64,000 nucleotides of DNA from Chloranthus sessilifolius (GCA_021018995.1 CM037584.1:174486317-174550316); one strand, 5' to 3'; positions 1-11,902 are shown, numbered from the stretch's first letter. Program-made: numbers and translations. Notes: generated from the sequence alone by a model not told the origin.

Positions 1-384
1 GCTACTTAAATGCACTCTTGATGTATTCTTTTGCGATTTTATATTTTATGGTATACGATAGTGCAGCCTAAGATCTCATAATCAAACATTGTGAGAACTC
101 GTGTCATTACAGAAACTAGTCAAAGTTTGACTTGCGCTTTAAAATTATTTTTCAAAATTCATTTTTAAAAATTTGAACTAAACAACACACCCATACTCCA
201 TGTGGCACGCAAACAATATTTTGAGTGCGTGTACCTTCGAGAACGGAACCGGCTCTCATATATGGGATTTCATCCTCCAAGATGTCAGGGAGTTCCATGT
301 GATACCCAAAACATTCTTTGGGTGTCACGGGGGCCCGGGGAGATAGATTAGATCGATTTTAGAAAAAATATTCAAAATTCTTTC
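1..384. other. AT-rich sequence resembling foldback family 1
   Basis: No gene is visible. The stretch around 121-250 shares wording with the foldback element that follows and with the relative near 13.65-13.75 kb (a CAAAGTTTGAC-like start, a CTCCATGTGGCAC motif and an AAACAATATTT motif). It is probably an older diverged copy of the same repeat family. Confidence 0.4.
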
Positions 385-752
385 CCTAACGCGTCTGTCA
401 AAATTTGACCTATTTCAACTTTTCAAATTTCAAGGCTCAAAAGTACATGTTGGAAATGAGTTTTCGAATTTGTCTTTTAAAAAATATTATCTAAGCAATG
501 CAACCGTGCTCTATGTGAAATTAATTTGATGTCCCGCTGCCAATTGGAGGTTCCCCAATCTTGGAGGACGCTTGACCGTCCTCCAGGATTGGGGGAAACC
601 TCCAATTGGCAGCGAGACATATACATAGAGCACGGATGCTTTGCTTAGATCATTTTTTTTTTTTTAAATAATGAAAACTCATCTTCACCATGCATATTTT
701 TAGCCTTCAAATCTGAACCGTTGAAATCAATCAAACTTTGATGGAAGCCTTA
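385..752. repeat. Foldback element, family 1 (long inverted repeat)
   Basis: Two arms of roughly 175 bp read as diverged reverse complements and meet near 577. The innermost 80 bases (535-614) are almost perfectly palindromic around a CTTGAC loop, with stems containing CCAATTGGAGG and its complement. Outward, both arms share the TAGAGCACGG and CTCAT motifs and end in a CAAANTTTGA stretch. There is no coding capacity. This is typical of a non-autonomous foldback or MITE-type DNA element; the superfamily is not assignable. A half copy sits at about 13.49-13.74 kb. Confidence 0.75.
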
Positions 753-835
753 AACATATGTTTTTATGAATTTTTATTTCTTTCTAAAATTGATCTCCCC
801 CATATGGCAATCACGCAGTTTCTGGATGCCACGTG

Positions 836-1150
836 GAGCTCCACATCATCTTGGAGGACGCTTGAGGACAAAACCGGCTCCCTGTGTCTGTGTGTGTGTG
901 TGGAGCTCCACATCAACTTGGAGGACGTTGGACGCCACGTGGAGCTCCACATCATCTTGGAGGCACTTGAGGACAGAACCGGCTCCCTCTGTGTGTGTGT
1001 GTAGAGCTCCACATCATCTTGGAGGACGCTTGAGGACAGAACCGGCTCCCTCTGTGTGTGTGTGTGGAGCTCCACATCATCTTGGAGGCACTTGAGGACA
1101 GAACCGGCTCCCTCTGTGTGTGTGTGTGGAGCTCCACATCATCTTGGAGA
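836..1150. repeat. 62-bp minisatellite
   Basis: The block GAGCTCCACATCA begins at 836, 903, 942, 1004, 1067 and 1129, giving unit spacings of 67, 39, 62, 63 and 62 bases. Each long unit holds GGAGG, an ACCGGCTCCCTC stretch and a short (TG)n run. Open reading frames crossing it on both strands are low-complexity translations of the repeat and not genes. The GGAGGACGCTTGA block also occurs in the foldback element at 535-614, so the array probably grew from a flank of that element. Confidence 0.85.
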
Positions 1151-1289
1151 AAAAAAATTCAAAACTCAGACGATTAAATGACATGTGAAAAATTTGCACT
1201 TGACTGCTGAAATATCAACTATCAAGTACGCAGTTGATTTTGCAAATGAAGTTCCAAGTAGAAACTTTATATATTACCTTGTCCCTGTT

Positions 1290-1858
1290 TGAGTATATTT
1301 AATGCCCTAACAAAAACTGGTCTTGACTCTTGAGAATTAACTGAAGGAGAAAGGCCATAGGATTTTGTATAGGGTAACCGATGCATTCCCATTCTAGATT
1401 GTGAACGAGTCACTGATTTTGGACATGTGGCACTATGTTTCATCAAGTGTTCCACGTGATGTGAAGGACCCAATGTGAAGATTGGGCCAAAAATTGCATT
1501 GAAAAAAATCTCTATTGTGTGATTCAAAGTGGTCAAATGCCTTAAAAATTAACGGCTAAAATAATTTGGAGATTTAAATGGTACCGTTCATTTTAAAGGC
1601 ATCTGATTGCTTTAAATCACGCGATAGAGATGCTTTTCCTTTTCAATCTCTGATAGCATGGATCCTTAGATCATGGTCTTTGAGTCACATATCACACTTA
1701 ATAAACAATAGTGCCACATGTCCAAAAAAGTGACCCATTCACAGTCTAGATTAGAGAAGTGCCGGATACCCTTTACCAGCTCAAGGCCATAGATAACCAA
1801 AATACAAATAGATGTGTTTTGAAGAAGAAAGAGAGCAAAGCATTTAATGCTCACTTAA
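1290..1858. repeat. Foldback element with diverged arms
   Basis: The segment 1360-1460 is a diverged reverse complement of 1690-1790. Shared words include TTGGACATGTGGCACTAT, a TCTAGA(T/C)TGTGAA stretch and AGGCCATA on opposite strands. The outer ends also pair (a GAG..TTTAATGC motif near 1290 and 1850). The centre holds a CTTTAAATCACG stretch and no coding sequence. It looks like a non-autonomous inverted-repeat transposon of about 570 bp. It lies downstream of exon 2 of the minus-strand oxidoreductase gene, probably in another of its introns. Confidence 0.6.
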
Positions 1859-2516
1859 TTTTTATATAAGTTATTTAAAGAGACCTTGCAGGAAGAATTC
1901 AACAATGAGAATAATGTTATTAAATAAGTAAAGATATGACAATCCCTATTTGTAGAGTGCATGATCTTTCTATAGCATAGCAGGTTGAGGACACATGAAG
2001 AACAGCTTCATTCATTTAAGCTTTCTTTAATCAGATTAACAGATAAAAAAGTATATTTTCCTCCACGTATGACACTCTGCAAGTAGAAACCAATGATTGC
2101 GAAACAATATTTATGCTTAACATTGTTAACGCGCCAACAACGACATCTAGTTGACCTTACGATGTTGACTATTTAATATCCTATTTCACCACGTAGGTGG
2201 AAATAAGAGGCATGATGGCAATTTCTCCCAACAAAAAAGTACCAATTCTTTTTTTTCGAATGATAAATCAACTGTACATCCGATGATTGTTTGATCAACC
2301 ACCATAAAAATTCAAGAATTAGCCGTTGATCAAGTCATCTACCCATATCAAACTAACTGAAGCGAGTTTCAAATAGTTACTTAGCACAATATTCTATAGT
2401 ATGAATCACTTTAAAGGACAGCTCATACAATAATGCATGACAACAAAAGATCTAAAATTTTGCTTCACCGGATTTTCAATGTGACGACAGAAGCACTGCA
2501 GTGAGGAATCAAAAGG
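1859..2516. other. Gene-free AT-rich stretch
   Basis: I searched both strands for a third exon of the oxidoreductase gene (family motif TDVAGEVVEVG) and did not find it. No repeat family used elsewhere in the window is obvious. It is most simply intron sequence of the gene whose exon 2 lies at 3136-2995. Confidence 0.4.
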
Positions 2517-2930
2517 GCGAGGGATATCGGTTCGAACGCATGGATGATCTATGCGTTCAAATCAGGTGGGGTCCATATGGCACCCATCCAGGGGATCGGA
2601 TTCCACGGCAACTTTCACAAGGAAAATCAGGTACATTAAAAATAAATAGAATAAAATAGAATCGGGTGTATATCCCCTGTCTAAAATGGAGTCAAAGGTC
2701 TCAATTTTCAATGCAGCAGGATTGCTAGGCAGTAGGTATACTAGGTAAACTTTGACCATGGTTTTGGAGACCAAAAAAGTCTCCAAAACATGTTTTTTTA
2801 GACCACATGTCATGTGGCATGTGATCACAAAATGGATTTTGCTTTGGATCACATGCCACGGGGCATGTGATCTTGGGTTCGAACACATGGGTCCATCCAT
2901 GCGTTTGAACACATACTCCCTTTCCTCATG
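2517..2930. repeat. MITE-like element, family Y (GCATGGATGAAC ends), copy a
   Basis: Both ends carry imperfect inverted repeats built on TTCGAACGCATGGATG / ATGCGTTCAAA. Internally there is a GATCACATGCCACNNGGCATG palindrome and the sentence GGCACCCATCCAGGGG. The same internal words recur at about 11.90-12.43, 12.48-12.85, 12.93-13.26, 13.82-14.20 and 19.86-21.34 kb. There is no coding capacity. It is a dispersed non-autonomous DNA element of unknown superfamily. Confidence 0.65.
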
Positions 2931-2994
2931 AAAATATATGCTAGAGCTCTAGAGCTTCACAGATCTTATGAACATTATAAACCCTTGAACTTAC

Positions 2995-3136
2995 CTGGCA
3001 CAAAAGGAAATTTGCGTGGGAGAAATGGTCGGAGGCTGCCCTTCTGAATTTTCCAATCAATTGGATTTATACTTGCTGCTTCCACTTTTACTAAAACCTC
3101 ATCTTTTTTTAGGGTAGGAACTGGAACCTCCACATG
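2995..3136 (-). CDS. Quinone oxidoreductase-like protein (ceQORH/AOR family), coding exon 2
   Basis: This is an internal exon of a medium-chain reductase that uses NADPH to reduce alkenals and enones, or quinones. Plant homologues sit at the chloroplast envelope or in the stroma. On the minus strand a TTGCAG acceptor precedes 3136 and a CCAG|GTAAGT donor follows 2995, giving a 142-nt exon that begins in phase 0 and ends one base into a glycine codon. The translation starts HVEVPVPTLKKDEVLVKVEA, contains INPIDWKIQKG and ends RPFLPRKFPFVPG, matching the N-terminal GroES-like domain of the family. Exon 1 (16402-16467) joins in frame across a 13.3 kb intron. The next exon, expected to encode a TDVAGEV-like motif, is not in the window. 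The reading frame is intact, so I take it as part of a live gene. Confidence 0.82.
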
Positions 3137-4329
3137 CTGCAATGATAAGAAATTCCAAGTAAGCATGGCCCATGAGAAGGACCAATCATATTACATAAAG
3201 TGTGATAAAAAATAAATAAATACAAAGTTTCCAATTGAAAAAGAAATGTGTTCAGTAGTATAAATGCATATAACAACAATTTCCAGAAATATTCATCCAT
3301 CATATCAAATGAAAGAACATATTTGCAAGAAATTGGATTAGAAAGATACATGAGCCAGGCTTATTTAGTAAGAAATAGTTGCTGAATCTCTTTTCGATTG
3401 ATCAATGAGTGATATTCCGAATCCTCATTACTAATGGAACCGAAATGATCTCTGGATTGATCAGAAGATCTTTTCATTGGCTAGAAACCGTTACTTGAAC
3501 GTAAATAGATCTTGTGGAATCAAATTGAATATTTGTGGGAAGATTCTTCACAACAGAGATCACCCCATTACCACACGCAGATGACTGAGGTCAAGAGAAG
3601 CTTCTGTTACAACATGCTGGATAATTATAACGATAAAAAAGGCCATTACCCAAGCCTTTTACCATCGCACCAAGCAATGGCCCCCTAGATGATTACAATG
3701 ATCCAACTCCAAACTCAGGTAATATCTGTTAGAAACAACTTAAATAGCCTACGCCCAAAGCACGATTCTGGAAGTTGCACTTTACAAGAGATTCTTTGTT
3801 CTTCCAATTTTATAGTGATCATTTGTCTTTGACCAATAACCACCAAACTAATATCCGGCAAAAGCGTCTTACTGAAACAGGACCGCAATAGTGAACAATC
3901 TTTGTTGTAGCAGTGACATAATGACCAAGTTAGTAACATAGAATACATACTTGAAATAGAAGACCCTAAATCGAAAGAGCAATAACACGCTATTCAGATT
4001 CCAAAGAAGCAGCTATGAATGAATTCTTCATAGCATAACACAGCTCCATTGCTTTTCAGTTTAAATAGAGCATATTTCTTAGAAACCTTTCGGCTTTCAG
4101 TTCTTCAAGGTTCTTAATATGAGAATCATTTTCTCATTTTTTAAGTGAAACTCTATTACCTAGATACTTCTATATGACCAGCACACCGATGGCTAGACAA
4201 ATGATATTGATACCAGTACACTGTTCTCCTAGGATACTTGTAAAACACAGTTTAATTAATCCTGTATTCCATTGCATTAGTCAATTATTTTCACAACTTC
4301 TAACAAAAAAAAAAATCACTGGCACATCA
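3137..4329. other. Intronic sequence without recognised features
   Basis: AT-rich, non-coding, no repeat family used elsewhere in the window. Short open frames on both strands have no recognisable domains. Confidence 0.4.
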
Positions 4330-4700
4330 CAATCAAACATGATTTTCAGGACGCTTTTATGTGGCTGTGTGCCCCGTGGAATAAAAAACTAATTGTCTTA
4401 TGGTATGCCCATGATCTCAAGATCCACTGTGTGGAAGATTTGGATGAAAAACAATCTCCATCATCTGATTCAAAGCAGTCAATGTGTTTTGGCATGGGTA
4501 CCCTCAAAGATTTAGTGGGAGCAAATAAAGGTACCCTTTTAAGAATTATCTTCCTAAATCTTGGAGATTTTTGTGCTTTACCATTATATTTCAAAATATC
4601 ATGAGAACTTGAGAGAATTTTAAGAATTTTCTTCCTAACTTTTAGGTCTTTTGGTGGTTTCATATTATGTCAAAATCTCATGAGAAATTAGGTAGTAATT
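4330..4700. repeat. Partial inverted-repeat element, family Z
   Basis: The words GATCTCAAGATCCACTGTGTG, GGAAGAT, CAATCTCCATCATCTGATTC and AAAGCAGTCA match one arm of the palindromic elements at 14.3-14.66, 16.74-17.0 and 17.87-18.18 kb. Around 4500-4660 it is followed by a local imperfect duplication with TTTAAGAATT and CTTCCTAA words. It is an old, incomplete copy. Confidence 0.4.
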
Positions 4701-4917
4701 TCAGAGTGACATGTGTGTTTGGAACTAAGTTATCATAAGATAGTGGATTAAGAGTGGGAACGTCATCAAAAGCTTAACATTACACAAATTAGCAGTCAGA
4801 AGTGGGGAGCGAGAATCCGAAGCAGGAGCAGCACACAAAGTAGAAGATTTCTGCTACTAGGGTTCGGAAAAGCTACACACCAGCACACTCCAGCTCCCTG
4901 CCTGTTCACTGCCCACT

Positions 4918-4922
4918 CCACA
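4918..4922. repeat. Target-site duplication, left copy
   Basis: CCACA directly precedes the TG of the left LTR; the identical pentamer follows the right LTR at 11686-11690. Confidence 0.85.
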
Positions 4923-5111
4923 TGACGAGGACGCCGACATTGTAGACATCGGATACAGACCGTTTCGCGTGTACCGATGTCGGAAAAAGCGGAACGGAAA
5001 AGGAAACCATAACCAAACTTAAAGATTCAGCGTGCTAGAGCAATGCACAGTCAATCGATCGACACTTGATATTCGATCGATTGATTGCGGCCTGTGAGGA
5101 ACTAATTCTGG

Positions 5112-5168
<57 letters not shown>

Positions 5169-6004
5169 TCTATCAATCGAATACCAAGTGTCGATCGATT
5201 GACTGTGTTGTGACCAGAATTCGAATTTAAATTTTTTGGGGCAAACTTGTCTTTCTTTTTGTTTATTTTTGTTTTAGGGTTTTATTTTAAGACCTCCTAT
5301 ATAAGGTCATTAAAAAAAAATATATAGAGAGTTTTTATTATAATGAAAAGAGTTTATGCTTGTGTGATTGAGATAAGCCTCCATGAAGAGTGAATCTTCG
5401 CTTCCCGAGAAGGGTTTGGTGTGAAGCTAAGGGTGTGAAGCCCAAAATCTATCTTCTTTCTATCTCTTCATTTTTATTTTTATTTCTCTATTTTATTTGA
5501 TCCCGTAACCCTTAAATCCAGCCGTTACCTTTTTCCAAGATCCCCAAAACCATAAACCTAGCCTCCATCAGAGCCATTGATTCGAACCAATCTCAAAATC
5601 CTAAATCTAGCCATCCAACCTTTAAATACCCCGAACTTTATAAATCCTAGATTCCGTATGAGATCCCAAATCGATCCGATTCAAGCCTAAATTTCATCTG
5701 AGCCATTAAACCAACCCGAATCAGAACCCTTAGAACACTCGCGATTCCATCATTGAATCCCGAGCGGCGCCCTAATCTGGAATAGCTAGAATTCTACCTC
5801 TAGGGCCGATCTGCACCGCAAAGCTAACGGATCTAACGCACGGACTGGAGCCTACTCGAATCAAGCGCGATTTTCAAATGGAAAACTATGAAACCCGAAG
5901 GTATCCGTATTATTTTCAAGTTTATTGTTTAATTAATTTAGTTTAATTTCGGCAATTAATTAAATCATAGCATTCACGTAATTTAGGACCTTTGTTCCGC
6001 ATCA
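4923..6004 (+). repeat. 5' LTR of the 4.9-11.7 kb element
   Basis: It begins TGACGAGGACGCC and ends TTCCGCATCA, 1082 bp, and is followed by the primer-binding site. It contains a (TA)n run at about 5116-5165, flanked by a pair of inverted repeats built on CGATCGACACTTG and CAAGTGTCGATCG. Confidence 0.85.
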
Positions 6005-6039
6005 GTTTTAGTATCAAAGCATAAGTTCTAGGTTACGGC

Positions 6040-6260
6040 ATATTGTGTGGCATATTCACTGTTTTCTGTGTCAATCGATTGAGTACTCTTATTCAATCGA
6101 TTGATGCTGATTGATTCTGTAACTCTGCCTCTGTTCCATATTTGTTTACAGTTCTTTTCAATCGATTGATCTGTATCAATCGATTGACAAGTCATTATTG
6201 TTACTAGTCCAAAAGTGTTATTCAATATCAATCGATTGACTTATCAATCGATGGACTGAT
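6040..6260. repeat. Cluster of CAATCGATTG palindromes in the element leader
   Basis: The palindrome CAATCGATTG or a one-base variant appears about six times between 6070 and 6255, just downstream of the primer site and upstream of gag. The same word with its GATCGATC core also occurs in both LTRs. This could be a protein-binding array or a remnant of tandem growth; I have no direct evidence for function. Confidence 0.7.
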
Positions 6261-9200
6261 ATTCATTGATTTATTGCATTCCACTTTTCTTTGCATTTAT
6301 TTCTATTGTATTTAAAAGTGTGCACGTCTTGTGTTCGATAAAATTCTTCTTTCATTGTGGTCCATATTTGCATGCTCATTTAAAACTCGTATTAGTAGTT
6401 GTGATCACCATGGACATGAATGGGATTGTCAATGTTCTTAACGGCATGAGATCCGAATTGAAAGCAATCAATGATCGAATGGCTGTCATGGAGCAAGCCC
6501 AAAGAAACCTTGAGATTTCTAATGGGAAATTGCTAGATCGAGTCAATCAGTTAGATGAGAATGACGAATACATTGAGCAGCATCGTGAACGTGATGGTTC
6601 ACGTTTCGAACGCAATGGTTACCAACATAATCGGAACCGAAATTATAGAATGGATCATCGTGGAGATGGCCACGACCCGGATGGGAAACTCCTTCAAAAG
6701 GTCCGAGTTGAGTTCCCAACCTTCGATGGAAGCTTAGATCCTAAACTCTTCCTCGATTGGTTATCCGACATGGACCAGCACTTTGAGTGGTTTGGCATGA
6801 GCAATGAGCGGTGCGTCAGGCTCGCCAAGATGAAACTTATCGGCCAAGCCCGACTCTTTTGGGTCAACATCGAACGCATCAGAATGAATGCGGCATGTGC
6901 TCCCATTACCCGTTGCGAGGACATGAAGGAGCGACTTACAGAGAAGTACGTTCCTTCCTCATACTACCATCAATTCCTCAATCAATGGCAAAATTTACGC
7001 CAAGGTAGTATGCCCGTAGCGGTTTACATTGGCAAATTTGAAGAATTCATTATGAGAGCCAAAGTGTCCGAAGACCCCTAAGTCACTCTATCCAGATTTC
7101 AAACCGAATTGAGGTTTGACTTGCAAAAAAAGCTAGTTTCTCACCCCGTTGAGACTCTTGCCAATTGTTACACCATCATTCAAGACCTTAAACGATATTT
7201 GAAAATGACGGTAGTGAGGTGATCTAAGTCTCATATCGGTCAACCTCGTACCGGCAAGGTGAAGAGTAGTGTTGGAAACCCACACAGTCCACATCCGATG
7301 TGCGGTTAGACAGAGGAAAGGGTGTGGTAGGAAAATCCTCGAAGGGCAGTTCTCACATCAAGTGTTACAACTATCAAGGGTTGGGGCATTTTGCCGCCCA
7401 ATGCCCTAAGAGAAACCTGCAAAAGAATCTCTACGTTGAGGGAGAGGGCAACGAGGATGACGGAATTTTTGAAGAAGAGGTCTTTGAGCCAAATGTCACA
7501 CCTAGTGATAAGGAAGGTGATAACATGGGTCATGCTCTAGTTGTGAGGTGTGCCTTTGCACAACCTCAACGGGATGAAAAGGAGGATTGGCGAAGGAAGA
7601 ACATCTTCCACACCTTCGCCACATGTGGGACAAAGAGTTGTAGGGTTATCGTGGATAGCGGAAGCTGCACCAATGTGGTGTCAGAACATACTGTCACCCG
7701 CTTAGGGCTTACACCCAAAGCCCACCGGAGACCTTACAAAGTCGCATGGGAAGACTCCTCATCCATTCCCGTGTCTCAGAGGTGTCACGTACGAATACAA
7801 TTAGGTTCGTATCCTGACACCTTATGGTGTGATGTGGTGCCGATGGATGTGAGCCATATCATTTTGGGGAGACCATGGCTCTATGACTTGAACGTGACCA
7901 TTTTTGGTCAATCTAACATTTGCACATTCAATTATAAGGACAAGAAAATCACTCTTGACCCTTTGGCTCCCAAAACACCATTAACCAACAAAGTCGAGAA
8001 GAAGGACGGTCAGTCTAAGGCCATTAACATTGCGAGTCCTTCAGAGTTTGAAAACGCGTCATTAGACAAGAGCGTAGTGTATGCTGTCGTCACCATTAAG
8101 AGTACCACCGACTCTGTCAGTGAATACCCTAAGGAGGTTGAGTCGATAATGAAAGAATTTGCAAATGTCTTCCCCAAAGACTTACCCAATGAGCTTCCTC
8201 CCATGCTTGACATTCAACCGTGATCGATTTGGTTCTCGGATCTACCCTACCAAACCTACCCCATTACAGGTTAAATCCAATTGAGCACGTCGAATTGACT
8301 CGGCAAGTCGAATTGACTCGGCAAGTCAATGAACTCCAGAAAGGGTTCATCAAAGGTCTAAGCCCGTGTGTCGTACCCACCCTACTTACTCCTAAGAAAG
8401 ATAGTACATAGCGCCTGTGTGTGGATAGTCGTGCAATCAAAAAGATCACGGTTAAATATCGATTTCTCATACCAAAGCTCGATGATATGTTTGATATGAT
8501 GGTTGGCGCTACTATCTTTTCCAAGATAGACCTTAAAAGTGACTACCAGCAAGTTCGCATTCGCCCTGGCGATGAGTGGAAAACCACCTTCAAGACAAAG
8601 GATGGTCTTCATGAGTGGATGGTCATGCCTTTTGGGCTATCGAATTCCCCGAGCACATTCATGAGGCTCATGACCCAAGTGTTGAGGCCATTTCTCGGCA
8701 AATTCCTTGTCGTATACTTTGACGACATCTTGATTTACAGCCGTGACAAAGAACAACACATTATCCACCAAAGTTTGGTTTGTGAAACCTTAAAGGGAGA
8801 AAGGTTATATCCGAATCTCAAGAAATGCACATTCATGCAACAATCCGTTGTATTCTTGGGATTCATTGTCTAGGCTGATGGGATGGTTGCGGACCTGGAG
8901 AAGGTTAAGGCCATTGTGGAGTGGCCCAAGCCTAGGAATATTCATGATGTCCGTAGCTTCCATGGATTGGCCACATTCTATCATCGCTTCATCCGAAACT
9001 TTAGCACTATTATGGCTCCTATTACGGTTTGTATGCGAAAAGGGGAGTTTCAATGGGATAGAGCCGCGATGAAGGCCTTTACCAAGGTAAAAGATAAGAT
9101 GTCTAGTGCACCCGTCATCCGCCTACCGGACTTTTCTAAAGTTTTTGAAGTAGCTTGTGACGCGTCGGGTGTAGGAATAGGCGGAGTGTTTAGCCAAGAA

Positions 9201-11045
9201 GGCCACCCAATGGCCTATTTTAGCGAGAAACTTAATGAGGCGAAGCAAAAATACTCCACCTATGATAAGGAGTTTTACGTGGTTGTCCGATCTCTTTGGT
9301 ATTAGAAGCATTACCTCAGACCGTGGGAATTTGTGCTATTTTCTGACCATGAAGCCTTATGCTTCCTTGCTTCACAGAAAAAGTTGAACCCGAGATACGC
9401 AAAGTGGGTCGAGTACCTTCAAGGGTTCGCATTCGTGTTAAAGCATAAAGCTGGTGCTGAGAACAAAGCAGCTGATGCACTTAGTCGACGGGTGTTGACT
9501 TTGCGCACCATGTGCACCGAAATTGTCGGATTTGAGCAGTTGAAACAAGATTACCCTGAGTGCCCAGATTTTGGGCCAGATTACACTGCCCTCCTTGATA
9601 ATCCGAACAACATTAACTCCAAGTATACCCTGCAGGACGGGTATCTATTCAAAGGAACTCGCCTATGCATCCATCGCACCTCATTGCGTGACTTTCTCAT
9701 TTGGGAGTTACATGTCGGAGGGATTGCAGGACATTTGGGGTTTAGGGTTTTATTGGCCTAACCTTATGAGAGATGTTTCACGGGTCGTGAAACAATGTCA
9801 TACCTCCCAAGCGGCCAAGAAAACTAAACAAAATACTGGTTTGTACACCCCGTTGCTCGTGCCACACACCCCGTGGCAAGACATCTCTATGGATTCCATG
9901 CTCGGACTTTCCAAGACTCAATGGAAGCACGATTCCATTTTTGTGGTGGTGGACTGCTTCTCTAAGATGGCCCACTTCATACCTTGCTCTAAATCCTCCG
10001 ATGCGGCTCACATAGCCAAATTATTTTTCGGGGAGGTTGTGCGTCTCCATGGGTTACCCAAAACTATTGTGTCGGATCGGGACGTGAAGTTCACCAGTTA
10101 CTTCTGAAAACTTTATAGCACATGATGGGTACCATGCTCCAGTTTTCTTCGGCATATCATCCTCAAACCAATGGCCAAACAAAAGTCACCAATAGGATCT
10201 TAGGTAATCTCCTTCGTTGTTTAGTCGGTGATCATATTAGGACTTGGGATTCTACATTACCAACAGCCGAGTTTGCATACAACAATTTTGTCAATAGGTT
10301 CCTCGGCATGAGTCCATTTGAGGTCATACATGGGCATAAGCCAAGGACATCATTAGATTTAATCCCCATGTCTGTATCATATCGAGTGTCTGAGTCCGCG
10401 GACGCATTTGCACAACACATTCATAGTTTGCATGCCGAAATTAAACAAAAGATTAATTCAAGCAATGAACATTACAAGATAACTGCGGACGCGCACAGAC
10501 GCTTCAAAGAATTCCAAGTGGGGGATCATGTCATGGTTCGGGTTAGGCCTGAACGATTCCCATCGGGAGTCACAAAGAAGCTCCAAACCCGCGGCGCTGG
10601 GCCTTTTAGAATTGTGGCAAGGAGGGCCTTTTAGAATTGTGGCAATGAGCGAACCTAATGCATATGTTCTCGAACTTCCACCAGCCATTGGGGTCAGCTC
10701 TACGTTCAATGTGGAGGACCTAGTCCCTTCTTTGGGCTCAACACCACCCCCCACCAACCCTTTCCAAGCAGCCCCGAGCCCAAACCCCAGCCCCACCCCG
10801 CAACCTCTATCATTCCCTTCCCCACGCAAGCAGAGGAGAGATGAAATCGAAGGGATACTTGATGATTTTGTGGTATCCACTCATGGTGGAGGGCTTCAGA
10901 AATACTTGGTTAAGTGGATGGGAAAGTCGGACTCCGAGAATACGTGATTAACTGAAGACGAGGTGCGACGCCTAGACCCCGACGTGCTCAATCGCTATCA
11001 CCACCCCGCTTCATCGGTGATGAAGCCTTTTCGGTCCGGGAGAAT

Positions 11046-11228
11046 TGACGGGGACGCCAACATTGTAGACATTAGATACGAACCATTTCGCGTGTACCGA
11101 CGTCGAAAAAAGCGGAACGAAAACCAGAACCAGACTTAAAGATTCAGTGTGCTAAAGCAATGCACAGTTAATCGATCGACACTTGGTATTCGATCGATTG
11201 ACTGCAGCCTGTGAGGGACTAATTCTAG

Positions 11229-11285
<57 letters not shown>

Positions 11286-11685
11286 TCAATCGATCAAATA
11301 CCAAGTGTCGATCGATTGATTGTGCTGTGACCAAAATTCGAATTTAAATTTTTAGGGGCAAACTTGTCTTTCTTTTTTTTTATTTTTGTTTTAGGGTTTT
11401 ATTTTAAGACCTCCTATATAAGGTCATTAAAAAAAACAATGTAGAGAGTTTTTATTATAATGAAAAGAGTTTTTGCTTGTGTGCTTGAGATGAGCCTCTT
11501 CCCGAGAAGGGTTTGGTGTGAAGCCAAAGGTGTGAAGCACAAAATCTATCTTCTTTCCATCTCTTCATTTTTATTTTTCTTTCTCTGCTTTGTTTGATCC
11601 TGTAAACCTTAAATCCAGCCGTTACCTTTTTCCAAGATCCCCAAGCCATAAAACTAGCCTCCATTAGGGTCCTTGTCCCGCATCA
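11046..11685 (+). repeat. 3' LTR of the 4.9-11.7 kb element
   Basis: It begins TGACGGGGACGCC and ends GTCCCGCATCA, 640 bp, clearly homologous to 4923-6004 but shorter. It keeps the TA tract (about 11234-11281) and its flanking inverted repeats. Followed by the CCACA duplication. Confidence 0.85.
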
Positions 11686-11902
11686 CCACACCATAGCAGA
11701 TTTCATCAGCTCTAGGAAGGAGTTCTCTTTTCCACTTAAAATAGCTCTTTGCCAATGCAAATGGGGAGGAAACCTGGTTTAATAAACATGCTCCGGGCCT
11801 AAACGTGCCGTGCCGGAGAGCAAGAGCCACTCTTAGGCCCCACTCTTAAGCCACATGCACGCATATGTGTTCATAATGCTCCTAAAAATAAGACCCGATC
11901 CT

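Larger units (their letters stand above)
4923..11685 (+). mobile_element. Ty3/gypsy chromovirus-like LTR retrotransposon (fossil)
   Basis: The element starts TGACG at 4923 and ends GCATCA at 11685, flanked by an identical 5-bp duplication CCACA (4918-4922 and 11686-11690). A tRNA-iMet-type primer site (TAGTATCAAAGC) lies at 9009 minus 3000, that is 6009-6020, and a purine-rich tract precedes 11046. Parts in order: gag about 6410-7080; CCHC zinc knuckle about 7355-7400 (CYNYQGLGHFAAQC); protease near 7635 (VDSGSCTNVV); reverse transcriptase 8400-8875 (YFDDILIYS); RNase H about 9130-9490; integrase 9690-10400; a chromodomain-like tail near 10850-10970 (LVKWMG). It is broken, with several interruptions of the reading frame. 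It lies inside intron 1 of the minus-strand oxidoreductase gene, in the opposite orientation. The two LTRs differ in length and carry scattered differences, so it is not very young. Confidence 0.9.

Noticed and set aside
738-1137. Overlapping open frames of 60-110 codons on both strands
   Set aside because: They translate the minisatellite and its TG runs; open frames on both strands with repeated HTHTQREPVLSS-like text are artefacts.
836-1150. Regularly spaced repeats resembling a CRISPR array
   Set aside because: Units are whole-length tandem copies without unique spacers, no cas genes, and the DNA is plant nuclear.
2562-2912. 116-codon minus-strand open frame next to exon 2
   Set aside because: It translates a family Y repeat whose other copies are not open, and does not match the next exon expected for the reductase.
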